In this document: positions 12,784-26,800 of the stretch, piece by piece
Position numbering within the stretch: position 1 is the stretch's first letter
Layout of the letters: the number at the start of each line of letters is the position of its first letter
From: Gordionus sp. m RMFG-2023
Lineage: Eukaryota; Nematomorpha; Gordioida; Chordodea; Parachordodidae
Direction: 5' to 3'
DNA: 64,000 nt
Assembly (NCBI RefSeq): GCF_954871325.1
Contig: NC_088775.1
Location: 1,473,473-1,537,472, forward strand
Made by a program: the position numbers and the translations under genes
The notes under the pieces: generated by a model
Database searches by the model: none
Seen by the model: only the letters and a program-made list of their open reading frames with translations
What the model was told of the DNA's origin: nothing

Positions 12784-13647
12784 GGAATGATTGGTAATTT
12801 TTATTGAGGGGGGGGGGGGCAATTAGATGCATTAAACGGTTCTTCTGTTAGAGAATTTTTTTTAAAGAAAGGAAGGATTTGTTCTTTTAAAAAAATTACT
12901 TGGTTTTTTAGTTATGTAACATAAAAACAGTTTTATTTTAAATTTGCAAGGCATAACCTTGAATTAGTAGTGGCGCGATTGCGATAGCGATTTGACCGCC
13001 TATAAATACAAAATACAGTAAATATCATATCGCGTTTATAGTTACCGATCGCGCGACTTGAGTCGCGAAACGCTAATCGCCTTTTTTAGAAATACTTATC
13101 ATTTTGTATTTGTGGTGTAAAGGATAATCTAGTTGAATTCATTCCTAATTCACTATATTGTAGGTAATTCATCCCTATTATTTCCCAGAAGTTTGGAATG
13201 ATAAAGGATTTTTCAGAACATGATATTGCCAAACTGATTCCAATCTTTCTGTGATTTTCAAGATTTAACAAAAAAAAGAAAAGAAAAGTCGTCAATAAGC
13301 ATTTATTAGAATATTTTTTTTTGATTAGCCCTAAAAATATTTTAGAAAAAATCAACAAAAATGATGTTTACGACTTTTAAAATCGTGATTTAAATCAACC
13401 AAGGATTATTTTTTAAAAAAATAGGAATTTTTGGATGAATGTGATATAAAAAAATAAACCGTGGAATACTCAAGATGAAATTTTCGAGATTTATCTCATT
13501 GGAAAGAAAAAAATTATATTTATTTACCTCTCATGAACTGAGTGGGATTCGTGACAACATTCGCTCTTTGCAACGGGTGACACGGAAGGATGAAAAAAAA
13601 TTTTTAAAAAACCATTTAACAGATGATTCGTTAAACCGTCGGATGTA

Positions 13648-13812
13648 ACCGGTGTTGTTAAAAAACACCCGCTTCGGGTCGGTTTTTTAAAAGTAACGGT
13701 CCGATTAATATTATAACCAAAATAACATTGGGTAAGCGTTAAGATTTTGCTCATAGCTGGCAGAAATGCTTGGACATCCATTTTCCCTAACCTCGATGCT
13801 TTAACAATCTAG
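13648..13812. mobile_element. MITE, related TAGTGTTGTTAAAAA subfamily
   Basis: The left end GGTGTTGTTAAAAAACACCC is followed by CGCTTCGGGTCGG and TTATAACCAAAAT. The same order of blocks occurs at 19713-19880, so the two are copies of one subfamily. It also has the GATTTTGCTCATAGCTGGCA block of the main family. Confidence 0.65.
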
Positions 13813-14159
13813 TGCTAGCTTGTCTAAATTGGTTGAGATCTAAAAAAACACATGCAATCACAAATCTTTTAAAACTCCAATAACAGAGCTGTCACTTGAT
13901 CCAAACGAAAGTGAGTTCTATTCATATTTAGAATCAGACAGCACCAAGATAATTTTATTGTTCACCTATCGTAATGAAAGTATATTTAATTTCAGGGATA
14001 CATTTCTAGCCAAATTTAATAGAATGAAAGATATGTTAAAACATTTATTTACTCATCAATTTAGTATATCCGTTTGTCCCATGCCAAACTAAACTGGAAT
14101 TTTTACGTTTAGATAAAAAAAAATAGTTTTTTGTCTTTTTTGCAAAATTAAATAATCCA

Positions 14160-14343
14160 ATGATGCATGTAAACTGCTGACTTAGTATTTTATCCGGAAA
14201 AACGTTTCCTAAGACCTCGAGATTCAGCTGATAAGATGGCCTAAACCTTTGTGCCATCCATGACCAAATTCTTTGGGCGTGCGTAATATTTTTCCGGATA
14301 AGATAAGGTATTGAGTTAGGCGGTAGCCGTCTAACTAATACTA
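14160..14343. mobile_element. MITE, TAGTGTTGTTAAAC family
   Basis: The interior matches the family on both arms: TTAGTATTTTATCCGG on the left and the inverted TCCGGATAAGATAAGGTATT on the right, ending GTCTAACTAATACTA. Outer ends are degenerate. Confidence 0.6.
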
Positions 14344-17300
14344 ATCTCTGTAATTGTTTTAATAAACATATGATCACAGAAAATTTAGTTAACTATAACC
14401 AAAAATTTGTTTATATACTAATTATAATAGGACATCTACATTTTGATTAAGTAAATTTTAAAGAATTCGTTGACTTAAACTGGTAGCTAATTTAGTCTAG
14501 CCTATCTGGGACTAATTATAGGTAATAACAATAACAAAAAAAAAAATTTTTTTTTTATTTTCCCCGTGTAGAAAAAGAAAAACCTTTCATTTTTTTTTTA
14601 AAAAAATAAAAATAAATTAAACCATTATTACTCATTTTAAAAACTAAAAATATATTTATATTTATTGGAGATCTGGAATGTTCGACATGATACCAGGCTG
14701 GTAAAGTCTGAAAAACTTCTATTCGGCCAGGGCTGGATGGGGCGGGGGAAAAAAAATCAAGGAGCCGGGCCTCGCTGGAGGAAAGTAGAAATGCCCGAGG
14801 TGTTTAATAGAGAGAATTAGAAATAAAAATTATATTTCTAAAGCCTAAATTTTTTTTTTTATCGAAATAATATAATTTTTATTTTGTTCGTAATTTTTAA
14901 CCATTTAAAATAACTTCCGGTGTAATTGTTCTGTTTGGGGGAGGGGGGGTGGTCTAATAGACCTCATATTTTCGAATATATATATCTCCATTTATATTCT
15001 TTATTTTTTAATTTTGATTTAATATTTGGTTATAAGATAGAAAACTAACCTTTAAACTATATAATTATTTATCGAATATGTTTAAGGAAAATTAAAACTT
15101 GCGCCAAAATTTTTCTAATTTAAATTATTAATCATTAAATGCCACTTTCTATTATGATCATTCATTCATAAAAACGATTTCCTTTTTCCTACACCTCTTT
15201 TTTATTTTGTGTTTATTTCAATAAATAACAAAATCATGAAAACCGAAATCCTAATCATGATTCCTTAATTTTTCCATACGATATATTATCTGGATTTTGA
15301 AGTACTGGGCCATGCTAGGCATCCTTAATTAAAAAATTTGATTCGGGTTGGATGGACCGGGGCAAAAATGCAAATTCCAACCGTACTGGGCACTAAAATT
15401 GTATATATATATATAAATTATACTCTATAGAGATCCGCTAAGCCCTAACATTGGGAGGGGGGGGGGGAATTAGATATAGATATTAAAAATGCGATGGTCG
15501 GAAAATTGGTACAAAAAAAAAATTAAAATCGAATTTTTAAATTAATAATATTAAGGTTAATTTTACCCGATTCAAAATATCATTGAATCTTATAATTCAA
15601 TAATCCTTACAGATGTTTGTTCTTTTCAGCTAATTTATCCCTTTTCCCTAAATTCTATTTTTATATTTATTCACCTTTCTTAATTTTATCTTGAAAAATA
15701 AATCATTTACCTTTTGATAATATATTATATCAGCTACTAATCAAATAAAGAAACCAATGAATTAAATAAAATTAAATATAAAATTAAATTAAATTAAATT
15801 AAATATAAAATAAAAATATTATAAAAATATTATAAAATTAAATTAAAAATAAAATAATTTAATAGATATAGGAAATAAAATAGACTCTCTCATTAAATTT
15901 TAAATTGAGTTTATTTCTAAAAGTTTGATATGAATCTGATATTGAAAACGCAGTCCTAAGCATGAAGTCTGCCAAAACTTTTGAAAACACTAATTTTAAA
16001 AGCGTAGGGTAATACTTAAAGAATACACATTTCAGTTTAATCTTCACTCCACCCGGGTAAACAGTACACAAATAAAAATATTAGCAAAATATACTAAAAT
16101 TACTAAAGATAGAAAGACAGTAGGATGACTCTACAAAGCAGAAAAGCAATACAAGAATACTAAGTTTTACTATTATCATTCATTATTTAAAATATGAGAC
16201 TCGGTATAGCTATAGCTTTGACACTTTTATATTTAGTAGCGGCATTAGAGGTCTGCAATGGGAGAGTTTCCAGCTAAAAAGCCCTCACACTCCTTGTTTT
16301 GAAAATTATTTAACCCGCCTACCCGCTAAAAAAAAATTTACTCGCTCGCAAAGAAAGAAAGAAAGCGCCTAATATTTAAAAATTATTTTAATAGCTGGTC
16401 TGGCTCTTAATTTATTTATTTAAATTGTATTTTTAATCAAACATATATAATATGCAATATTATGAAATAAAACTAGTATTTTTAATAAAATTGAAGTCTG
16501 TTCTGCTCATTTCGCCTGAAAAATATCAAAAATAAAGTCCAAACATACTTAAGCAAAAAAAAAACATAAAATTTCCAAGTATTCGTACAAGGATTTAGGA
16601 TCTCACATCCGGCAAGCATACTGACGATCCTCGAGAATGTTTCTGCCTCAGACAGAGACTGGCTATAGCTATCCTTGAAGCCAATGGTCTTCTTTCCATA
16701 GACCTTGGCTAGATTCACTCTATTTCTTCCTTATTCTTATCATTTTACATTGTGTTTCACTTTTTTCGTATATAAATTTTGTGTTGACTTATATTAATAT
16801 AAATTAATTGCTTGTTTTTTTTTTCTAAATTAAAAATTCGTGAGTTAAGGAGTATGATAGGTTTCAACCACCAAAAACCCCTCCCCCCTTGTCTACCACA
16901 ATGCTATGCGTTACTTTTATTATATTATTGGATTAATAAAAATAAAATGTTGTAGTAGTTATTTCGCTTGAGATATATTAAACATTACTTCGGTGTATGT
17001 AATAAGTTGCCTAGTTTATGTTTCGTTTTGGGAATATGAGCTTTTTACAAGGTTAGACTTGGGAAGTTAATTGTCCGGCTCCATAAGCGTGATTTTTCTA
17101 AGAGGGGGGGGGGACTATTAGATAAATTATTCTCCATTAATTTTATCGGAGATACTTAGGTTCGTTTATTGTAGGTCCTTTAGCTATATTAGATTTTTAT
17201 TAAAAATCTTTTTGAGTTATTAATTTTTACTAATTTTTCTTTCAAAGTATAATTTTTTGTGAGGGAGTGGGGTGTGCAGGTGAAGATTTTTAAAGGTCCC

Positions 17301-18481
17301 CCCCCCCATTGGTCGCGCGTATGTGTGGCTTGTTGGACGTCTTCTTGGTATTTAATGTTAATATTTCCATTTCTGCTTTATTATTTTCGTAGTAATTTGC
17401 CAGTTTTTTATATTTAAAAGCTTTATTGGTTTTAGAAGAATTTGTTAGCATGTTTTTTTTATTCTAATAACCTTGTCACTTTACATAAATTGTTTATTTT
17501 AGTCATTATTTTAAAAGAGTCATCGGTTTCACAGAAATTGATTATCGCTTTATTTATTTTGATTGTCATCAGTGCCTTAACGACGGGGGGGGGGAGGTTT
17601 GGACCTCTCTTAGAGCAAAATGCAGATTATATGTTTAAAAGCTTCAAAGATCATATAATATTAGAAATAAATACCTCAATAAAATAATATTTTTAATATT
17701 AAATTTGTTAAATATGAATATTAAAAGTTTTCTGTTGTTAAATTTCTGGAAATAATTATTAATATACTAATACTCCGAAGAAAAATTATGGGCAAGCAAA
17801 GGATAGTTTTCTGGCTTTCTTGAAGCAGTTGAGAGTAAAACTATTAATTAAGGGATTAATAAAAATGCTTTTAAAACTGATAAATATTTGTGTGCATCAA
17901 TTTCTCAAACCTTGGCCGAAAGCCCCTTAACTGATGGTCTGAGAGTGGTCCCCCTCGCTTTTATAAGTTACGCCGCTAGTTAAACTAATGCCCAGTGATT
18001 TAGGGAGCTGCACAAATTTTTATTCTTTCATGGGACATAGATCAGTAATAAGTTAAAAGAAAAAAAATAAAAGAATTTCCTACAGCTGGGACCTATGAAC
18101 AATAATAAAATGTTAGTGATAAGTACAGATGGCGAACTGATCTTTGTCTGACATGTGTCCTTGCCATGGTAGCTGTCACTCTATTATGTTTCGCGGTAAG
18201 GTAAAGTCTGCTAAGAAAGTTCACCATTAGCAAGGTATCGTTGAACATCTCCGGTTATCCCTGAGAACCGTTAATATTTACGTGGAGAGGATATAAAAAC
18301 CGGAAATGGATCATCGTCCATATTGGAGACAAATGTTTTTAATTCATCAATATCTACAAAGGTATTATTTAAAAAAAACACCAATGTGAACAAAAGAATG
18401 CAAAAAAAAAGAAAGAAAAGAATTGAAAACAGGGAGTAAAAGGATAAATATCGAATAAATTTTAACAAAACTGAATGTCCA

Positions 18482-18679
18482 TAAAAGCATTTTTAAAAGG
18501 TCTAGCTCAATATTTTATTAGGAAAATATATATGCATGTCTTGAGATTTTGCTCCAGGGTGGCACAAAGGTTTGAGCATCTATTAACGAAATCCCGAGGG
18601 CTTGGCCAATATTTTTTATGGCTAAAATATTGAGTTAGCCCTTTTTAAAGGCTCAAATCGAGCCGTTCAACAAACACTA
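18482..18679. mobile_element. MITE, TAGTGTTGTTAAAC family
   Basis: Left arm AGGTCTAGCTCAATATTTTA; inverted right arm TAAAATATTGAGTTAGCCC; right terminus GTTCAACAAACACTA. The extreme left end is lost. Non-coding. Confidence 0.68.
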
Positions 18680-19712
18680 TAAGTTGGCCCATCAATAAAT
18701 AAATTAAAAAAACGAGATATTATGCGAGAATTTAGCTCTTTTTCCATAGGAATTCGGAATTTAAAAAAAAAATTAATATTATTTATTGTGAGCGATTTGG
18801 AAAGTCTGATTTGACCTGGATTATAATTCAGGCATTATGTTGAGTATAAACTACCCTATGAATCCTAGACAATTATTTGCCATTAAATTTTGTGTAAATT
18901 TTTTTAATTTATATATGAAAAATATACATAAAAAAAATGAATATAAATTTAAGACTAGTACAAAACTTCACTGTAAAATTAAAATTTTAAATTAATATTG
19001 GAGTTTTGCGCACATTATTTGGCCAAGCTGAACTTTAAGATTTAAAATTAATGGGCAACAAACTTAAAGCCATTATATCTCAACTCCAAGTAAAAAATTT
19101 TTTCCTGAAACAAAAAAAAATACAATCTATTATTTTAAAATATAATTTTCGTATTTATATAGAAGGATTATTTTTGTTTTTTTATATTATATACATAATA
19201 ATATAGATTTTGTTTATTCTGATCTTAAAACTTTCTCCTGAATGTGAAAATTTTTTTTGTAGCTATTCACATATTTAATTTTTAAATTTAATTAAAACTT
19301 AATAAAGCTGGCATGGGCAATTTTAAGCCCCCCTCGCCCTACCGAGATTACCTTTCTAAAGTATTTTTACTTTCTCCTACTTCTCCATTAAGAAATAAAT
19401 AAAGGGAATTCAAATTATATTATACTATAACTTATATCGCAATAATATTAATCATGTATATTTAATCATATAATTTTAAATATTTACAATTCCTACATTC
19501 CATAATCCCAATCATTCTTGAACTTTTCCCCATCTATAAAAACAATATGATGTTGATTCATTATTCTTATCTGTCAATCCTCGTGTTCAATAGCTAATCA
19601 CTACACATATAAAAAAAAATATATTTATATTTATTCCTACCCTCTTACTAAATTTTATTGTGAAATTTATATGCTTCCAACGCCATATTATCTCCACACC
19701 TCACTTTTCAAA

Positions 19713-19880
19713 TAGTGTTATTAAAAAGCCCGATTCGGGTCGATTTAAAAAAAACGTCCGATTAAGATTATAACCAAATTAATAAAATGTAATCCAAAAG
19801 ATTTTGCACATAACTAACAGAAAGCTTGAACATATATTTGCCGAATCTCGATGCTTACTTAAATTATTTTAGCTAAAATA
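19713..19880. mobile_element. MITE, related TAGTGTTGTTAAAAA subfamily
   Basis: Starts TAGTGTTATTAAAAAGCCCG and continues ATTCGGGTCGATTT, collinear with the copy at 13648-13812. The right end near 19870 is unclear. Confidence 0.6.
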
Positions 19881-20286
19881 AAACACTATATTTAAGGTAC
19901 TCTACAGGAAATACACCCCCCCCCCCACACCTCCACTCCCAATCATATATGGATCTTAGGAATAGAAGTAGGCACCATTCCTTTTCAAATATGAGCATCA
20001 CTGCCTTAAGCAAACGTTCTAGTTCTACGCTTCTGCTTGTGATGTGAGACATTATTTTTAATAAAGCAGTAATTTTAAATTTGAAAAAAAATATCGTAAA
20101 ATATACAACTAATTTATTAGTTAAATTTTTCTTCACATTAGTTATTTTAACATATAGAATATGTTACACACCACATTGTTTTTTTTTAAAAAAAATTTAA
20201 ATTATATTTTATTTAAAATATTTTCTTGTCTATTTTAAAAACCGCATTTTAAAATTCCCACTATTTTGTTAAGACTTTTTACTAAA

Positions 20287-20828
20287 ATGCCTGCTAAGAA
20301 AAAGGTTTTTTTTTTTAAAAATTATACATGTTGAAAATAATTTTTCCTTAGGTTCAAAAGATTGTTAAACCAATAATGGCTAATGGAATTGAAGTAAATT
20401 GTTTATATGCATCTTTTAAATCAATATTTTGTGATAGAATGGAACTGATTCTATACCCAAAGAAGTTCACCCAGAAAAGGGAGTCCCTATTTCTTCTAGA
20501 TTAAGATCTGCTAAAAGTTCTACAATTGTATGATTCAACTATTTTTTTTAATAGTTAATATTTTATTTATAGGCTGAAAAAGGCACTATAATGAAAAAAA
20601 TAGCTAAGCCTCAGAAGTTAAAGCCCAAAGAAAAAGAAGAGGTTTAAATATACATATATAGAAATGTATCCTAATAATTTTTAGGATTCTGAATCAAATA
20701 ATACAGAGATTTTAGAAGAGGACAATCATAGTCCCAAACAAACTGATGAAAAGGTATTTAAAATTATCATAATTTATATAAAATATTTTGCATAGAAATT
20801 AACAAAAAAGAAACAAGCTACATTGAAG
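20287..20828 (+). CDS. APEX1: APEX1 exons 1-6 (N-terminal tail)
   Basis: Exons at 20287-20304, 20352-20393, 20438-20527, 20573-20641, 20685-20753 and 20796-20828 code residues 1-107. Every length is a multiple of three and all junctions are phase 0, so any inner exon could be skipped without changing frame. The introns are 47, 44, 45, 43 and 42 nt. The product starts MPAKKK and is rich in K, E, S and P, with basic clusters at each end (for example [16 protein letters not shown] and KLTKKK). Start choice: the ATG follows a gene-free stretch and agrees with the basic start of APE1 proteins. No transcript was available to confirm these small exons. Confidence 0.72.
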
Positions 20829-23800
20829 GTATTAAAATGATATTATAATACTGTAAATATACCCCCTTTTTTTTGATTAAATAAATCTTAGAATGTTAAA
20901 TCTACTCAATGATCACCACTAAAAACTCAATCCCCAAAACAAATGAATGAATATAGATATCCTAACTTTTATTAATTTTTTTAAAAAATTTTTAATATAT
21001 TGTTATATTCATATATATTTTTTTAAATCTACTCAATAAATATATTACTAAAAAAAAATTGTATTCAATATTATTATCAACTATTTTTCTTTATGACTGT
21101 AAAGTTACCTGTATATATGAAATATCGGTTGATGTAATTTCTATTACTCTTTTAAAAAATTTTGTTTTCTATAAAAAATATTGTTATAACTGTGTTCCCA
21201 AAAAGGAACCATAATTACATCTAAAAATTTCTATTTGAATATTTTGGCTGCATTAATATGATCTTATATTCTTTATAATAATAAAATTATTAATGTTTAA
21301 ATGAAATATTTTATAGTATAACTAAATAATAAAGTTTAATAATATTTAACAAGATATAATTAATACAGTTTTAAGGAATTAAATAAGAAAAGAAGATTGT
21401 TTTTAAGTAAGTATCAATTAAATCTGAAATATAGTTTATTTTAAAAGAATTCTCCCATGGTAAAATAAAATAAGTACTTTAGCCATTAATTTATTAACAT
21501 CATTTGGGTTTTTTGCTTTTATTAGGTCCCAAAGCTCCTTTATTAGATTTAGCTTAGGAAACATAAAATAAATGCTAAGATTGGATTTTTTAGGATTTTA
21601 AAATAACCAATAAAAATTTCATTTTATTATCCTAATCTATCCATCATAAATATACAGATATCTGCTCAATCCACAGTAATATCCTCAAAAAATCTTGAAA
21701 ATAAGATGGATACCCTCAATAAAAAGCCCAAAACATTATTGAACAAAATATTCACCAATTTAAATCAAATCAATTTTGATTCCCAATCTAAATCATCAAG
21801 GAATAAGCTATGGAATTTTAAAATAACTTGTTGGAATGTGGATGGACTAAGGGCTTGTATTAAAGTTTTTCACTTTTATTAATAAGGCCTTATTTTATAG
21901 TGGGCACATGTTTGCTCAAATGAGTGATAACTAGTGTTGTTAAACAGCTAGAAACTTAATACTTTATCCAGAAAATAATAGGCAAGCCTGAAGATTTTGC
22001 TCATAGAAGGAACAACAATCTATACATAGACTCAAAATGAGTTATTTAACAACACTAGTTATAACATGATTCTCAGTTATTATACAATTTATTTACTTGC
22101 CTTTAGTATATTACAAAGTGACCACTTAAACAAACTGTACTTACTATAAACAAGGTCCTAACTTACTTATCCATGATATAAGGAAATATTAATTAAAGTA
22201 GTAAAAGAGTGTCTGAGGAAGAAAAGGAAAATACGCTTTATCTGCAAACAGAAAAAAAAAACTATACACCTTTCTTTCTTTTTTTTACTAAGTATGATAG
22301 TACACGAAAATAAAATGAACTACACTTAATAAATAATCAAAGTTCAATAACATGCTTTATTGATATATCAACATTTTTTGTTTATTTTTCTAACCTTTTA
22401 ATTTAAAAAAAATTAAAAACAAATGTAAATAATTTTATATAATAAATTTGTGAAACAATTATATGAATTTTGATAAGCATATGCTTTTCTCATTTCATAA
22501 ATATTTCGTTATTTATTTTTTTTTCCAGTTGTTTTGGTTGAAAATATAGTAAGGCTTAGATTTTTATTGACCATAAAAAAACATTTGTAATGCATATATA
22601 AAATGGAATATTCTGCCCCTCCCTAACAACATTCCTACTGATTCTTATATTTCAGGAATCACATATCCACCTGCATTATTTTATAGGTTTAAAGAGTTTT
22701 ATTTTTTAATAATTGTTATATTTTCTTAATATGAGTAGATATTGTTTGATGTACTATTATTATCAAAAACTGATCTTCTACAAATTTGGGTAAGTTATAA
22801 AAATATAATTGTCTGACAATTTCAATTCTGTGTTAAATGGCTCTATTTGAGCCTATTTTTAGAAATAGCCAGAAAAAATGCTTGAACCAAGAGATTACAC
22901 GAATAGATCCCCAAAATCTTTAGGTTTGCATAATATTTTTCTAGATAAAATATTGAGTTAAGTCTTATGAAATATTTAAAATCAGATAAAAACCAGTGAG
23001 TTTATGCTAATCATATTATCTTTAAAAAAAATATAATTGAGATTTCCATATTATTGACCATATATTATTGATGATGAAAATGTTTATTCAACACTAAAGT
23101 AGTAATTAATTTCATTAAAACTTGCATTAATGATAGTCATTGATCTGGGATCTGTTTGAAAAGTTACAATCGGTACATATGTTTAAACTTTATACTTTAT
23201 ATATGCTTAATATTTAAATTTGAGATTATATTTTTGGAATAATTGACACCTTAAGGTCTTTACTACTCTGTTATTTAAATTACCTATATAATGTATATTG
23301 ACCAAACTATAACGTCCAACACCATTAAGTAACTACTTAACGATTGATAAAGCCGAGGGAAAATCTTCAAAAGAACCAAAAATAAGAATATTTAGAAAGT
23401 GCAATTTTTTTTTTTTAAAAAAAAGAAGCTTAACCAATAAAACTCAGGGACGAAGAACCCTAAACCTCCCGATTCGATGAACCCAAACCATTCTTTTTAA
23501 ACATTTTTGGATCATTTTTTTTCGTGTAATTATTTTTTATTATATTTAGTAAAAATTTTAAATTGTATTTCGTAGTATTATAATTATGATGATAAATTAT
23601 TTTTATGTTGATACTAATTAAAATAAATTTAAAAAAAATGATGTTTAATTAAGTCATTATTCTTCTAGTTTCCTAACCATTTTTCACTGAACCCGAACCC
23701 AAATCCGAACTCATTTTTTTAGAAGGAGCGTTCTCGTTCCCGATATAAATAATATATTTAAGCATATTTTTTGTTGTCGTAAATATTGTAACCCAACTTT

Positions 23801-26800
23801 CCTCGCTAATCTAAAATATTTATATATTCTCATTTTATTTTTTTTTTACGCTAAAAAAAAATAAATCTTCTATAAAAGAAAATAAAAATGGACGCTGAAA
23901 ACGTTAGGAATACAAATATCGATTTATTCATTTTCTTTCAAAAACAAAAAAAAAAGAGTCGCTTATAATAAAAAGGCTCAAAATATTATACTGTTCCATC
24001 TGAATTTTTTGTCACTTTTTTTTTTTATAAAGAGTGGCCATAAATTATTTATTAATCTCTTGATTTTTTTATATTGTTTTAAATTATTATGATTTTAATC
24101 AATTTTACGTGAGAGACGATTTTTTTCAAAAAAAATCGCGACAAATATGGACAATTTGGACCGAGGAAATTATACTTGTTCTGTCAAATAGCCGGACTCG
24201 CTTGGCTCAAAATATTATATTGTTCCATCTGAATTTTTCGTCATTTTATTTTAATAAGAGTTAATCATAAAATTCGTAAATTATTTATTAATTGATCGCT
24301 CAAGTATTTTATATTGTTTTAAATTATTATGATTTTAATCAATTTTACGTGAGAGACGATTTTTTTAAAAAAAATCGCTACAAATATGGACAATTTGGAC
24401 CCGAGGAAACGATATTCTTGTTCTGTCAATAATAGTCAGCGCAGGAAACTTATCGACATTTTACCTTTTTTGGATAGCTTCTGGTGGTAGTTTGTATTTG
24501 CTTAAGGAAGTTAGGGAAAACTCCGTCGATTTAGGGAGGAGCTAATAAAAGTTAATTTTGGATGTAAGATCTTGACTAACATTCTTAACCATCTTGCTTC
24601 CGGTTTTGCTTGAATAGTGAAGACTTTAACGCAACAGAGTAAACTGGGAAATAACCTTCCTCCATCCCCTAAAAAATAAAATCGAAAACTAAATATATTT
24701 ATATATGTGTCGTAATTTTTAAAGGGATCATGACTATCCGGGATCTTCACGGGATTTAAAGGGATCCCTTTAAAATTTCAATTTTTTAAAGGATAAAGAA
24801 CTATACGGTATTATCACTGGGGCAGAGATTGACCTCCAGTTGAATAAATCTTTTGATTAGCTATCGAATGATACCCTATACTAGACATATCTTATATCAT
24901 AAGGCCAAAAAAAACAAAATTGAAAATTAAAAACGCAACGAAACTCGTGGAAAACGCTTTTAAAATAAGATTCCTCTTTATCACGATTAAAACGTGATAA
25001 TCCATCGTATTATCATTCCTCAATTATCAACCCTAATTTTTTAGCTATCCCTTTAAATCCCGTGAAGATCCCGGATAGTCATGATCCCTTTAAAAATTAC
25101 GACATATATAATGTAAAACCAAAGATGAAACTTTATTGTTTTATTTTTGTTATTAAATTTTATTGTTATTTAATCTTATTAATCTTATTAATTCCCTTAT
25201 TTTCTAACGATATTATCATGTAAGAGAATTTTTGCAGAGAAAATATAGATATCTTTGGTAGTTAATGGCTTAAAAAAAAATTAATTTTAATATTAAATTT
25301 TTTTACGAGCTTAAAACAGTATAGGGTGTTCCTAATCCAAAATTCTAAATAGAGCGGTTCTGAACAGATATAAGTTTCAAAAAATATATAAGACCAACCA
25401 AGACATGGCCTAAATATTTTTTGGGGCACACAGGTTTAAAAGCCCGCAGACCTAAAGGGCTGAATATCTTAGACTAGAAATGAGTTTTTGAAAATAATCA
25501 GATAACGCGGCCTGAAATTGATTCATTTAAAAAGAGTATTTATTTTGCAAAAAAAGTGTATATAAAACTGTACTCAACCCACGAAGCGTATCACGAGGAA
25601 GAAGACCCCTCCCTTGGGATAATCCTAGCTTTACCTGTTAGTTAGGGCAAATGACTCCTATTGAATTTTGAGAAATGACGGCAAGACTTAATTTTAATAT
25701 ATAGTTAATTATAATTTGGATATATTGTTATAATCCGAGATTTTTTATGATGCATTAAATGGTTAAGCAGTTTTATATATATATAAACATAATTAATTGA
25801 GTAGAGGGGGGTTTTATGAAAGGGGGTATAGTGGAACATTTGGGATGCGATTATCGAAATTTTGATGATTTGTTGTAGATGGAACATTACTTCGTAGGGG
25901 ACTGAAAATATGGGAGAACATGGAATTTCATTATAATGCTTCATGGGGGATAAAGGAATCAATAATATATCAGCCCTGATGTTGGGTTAGAATAATTGGT
26001 GTCTATGAGGTCACTAGGTCTAGAGGAGTCGCCATTTTATAATTTTATATAAAAAAAAATATATGATTACTAGCAATCGTTTCTTTATATCATAGATTTG
26101 GTTTCGAATTTTGAAAATGGTTATATGAAATCTTTAGAATATATAAGTTTAATTTTAGCATAACTTTTGACTAATAATGCAGATTTTTTGAAATAAACAG
26201 GTTAAAAAAAGGAACAGAAGATCACGTGAATAGAAAAAGGGAATAAAATAAAAGCTTAAAAAAATGAATGAAATAAGGAAGAAAGAAAAGAACGGAGAAG
26301 CTCTGAAAAGAAATTAGTTAAAAAAAATGGTTAGAAATATTGTGTCTATTAAATAGAAAGAAAGATAAAAATTACTGAATTAGAAATGTAATTTCTTAAG
26401 AAACAAAAAAAGATAAAAAATATTTCGTGAATAAAAAAAATTAAATTATACTCTCCCCCAAAGAAAAATGGATTGGAATTTCTGGAGAAAGAATTACCCG
26501 ACATTTTATGCTTGCAAGAAATAAAATCGGAATCTCACAAAATCCCGGACCTCAACTCGGAAGGAGAATTGCTAAAGGATTATCATATCCACTGGAATCC
26601 GGCTAAAAAAGCCGGTTATTCGGGAACCGGTTTGATCAGCAAAATAAAACCGCGCGATGTTAAATATGGAATAGGTAAATTTCGTTTTTTTAAAGTAAAT
26701 TTAAAAACAAAATTTATTTTTTGTCGAAATAAAAATCTGATTGAATGTAAACGTAAATTTTCTAATCGTGAGGAAAAGAATATTAGTAAAAAAAAATGTC

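Noticed and set aside
13524-13781. 85-codon minus-strand open frame
   Set aside because: It crosses a MITE of the TAGTGTTGTTAAAAA subfamily and has no domain.
16482-16718. Minus-strand frame with balanced composition
   Set aside because: Half of it looks protein-like, but no motif is recognisable and no splice partner was found; a LINE relic is possible but unproven.
20892-20960. Possible extra APEX1 exon after an AG at 20891
   Set aside because: In the phase-0 frame required by the neighbouring exons it meets TGA after six codons; exon 6 joins exon 7 without it.
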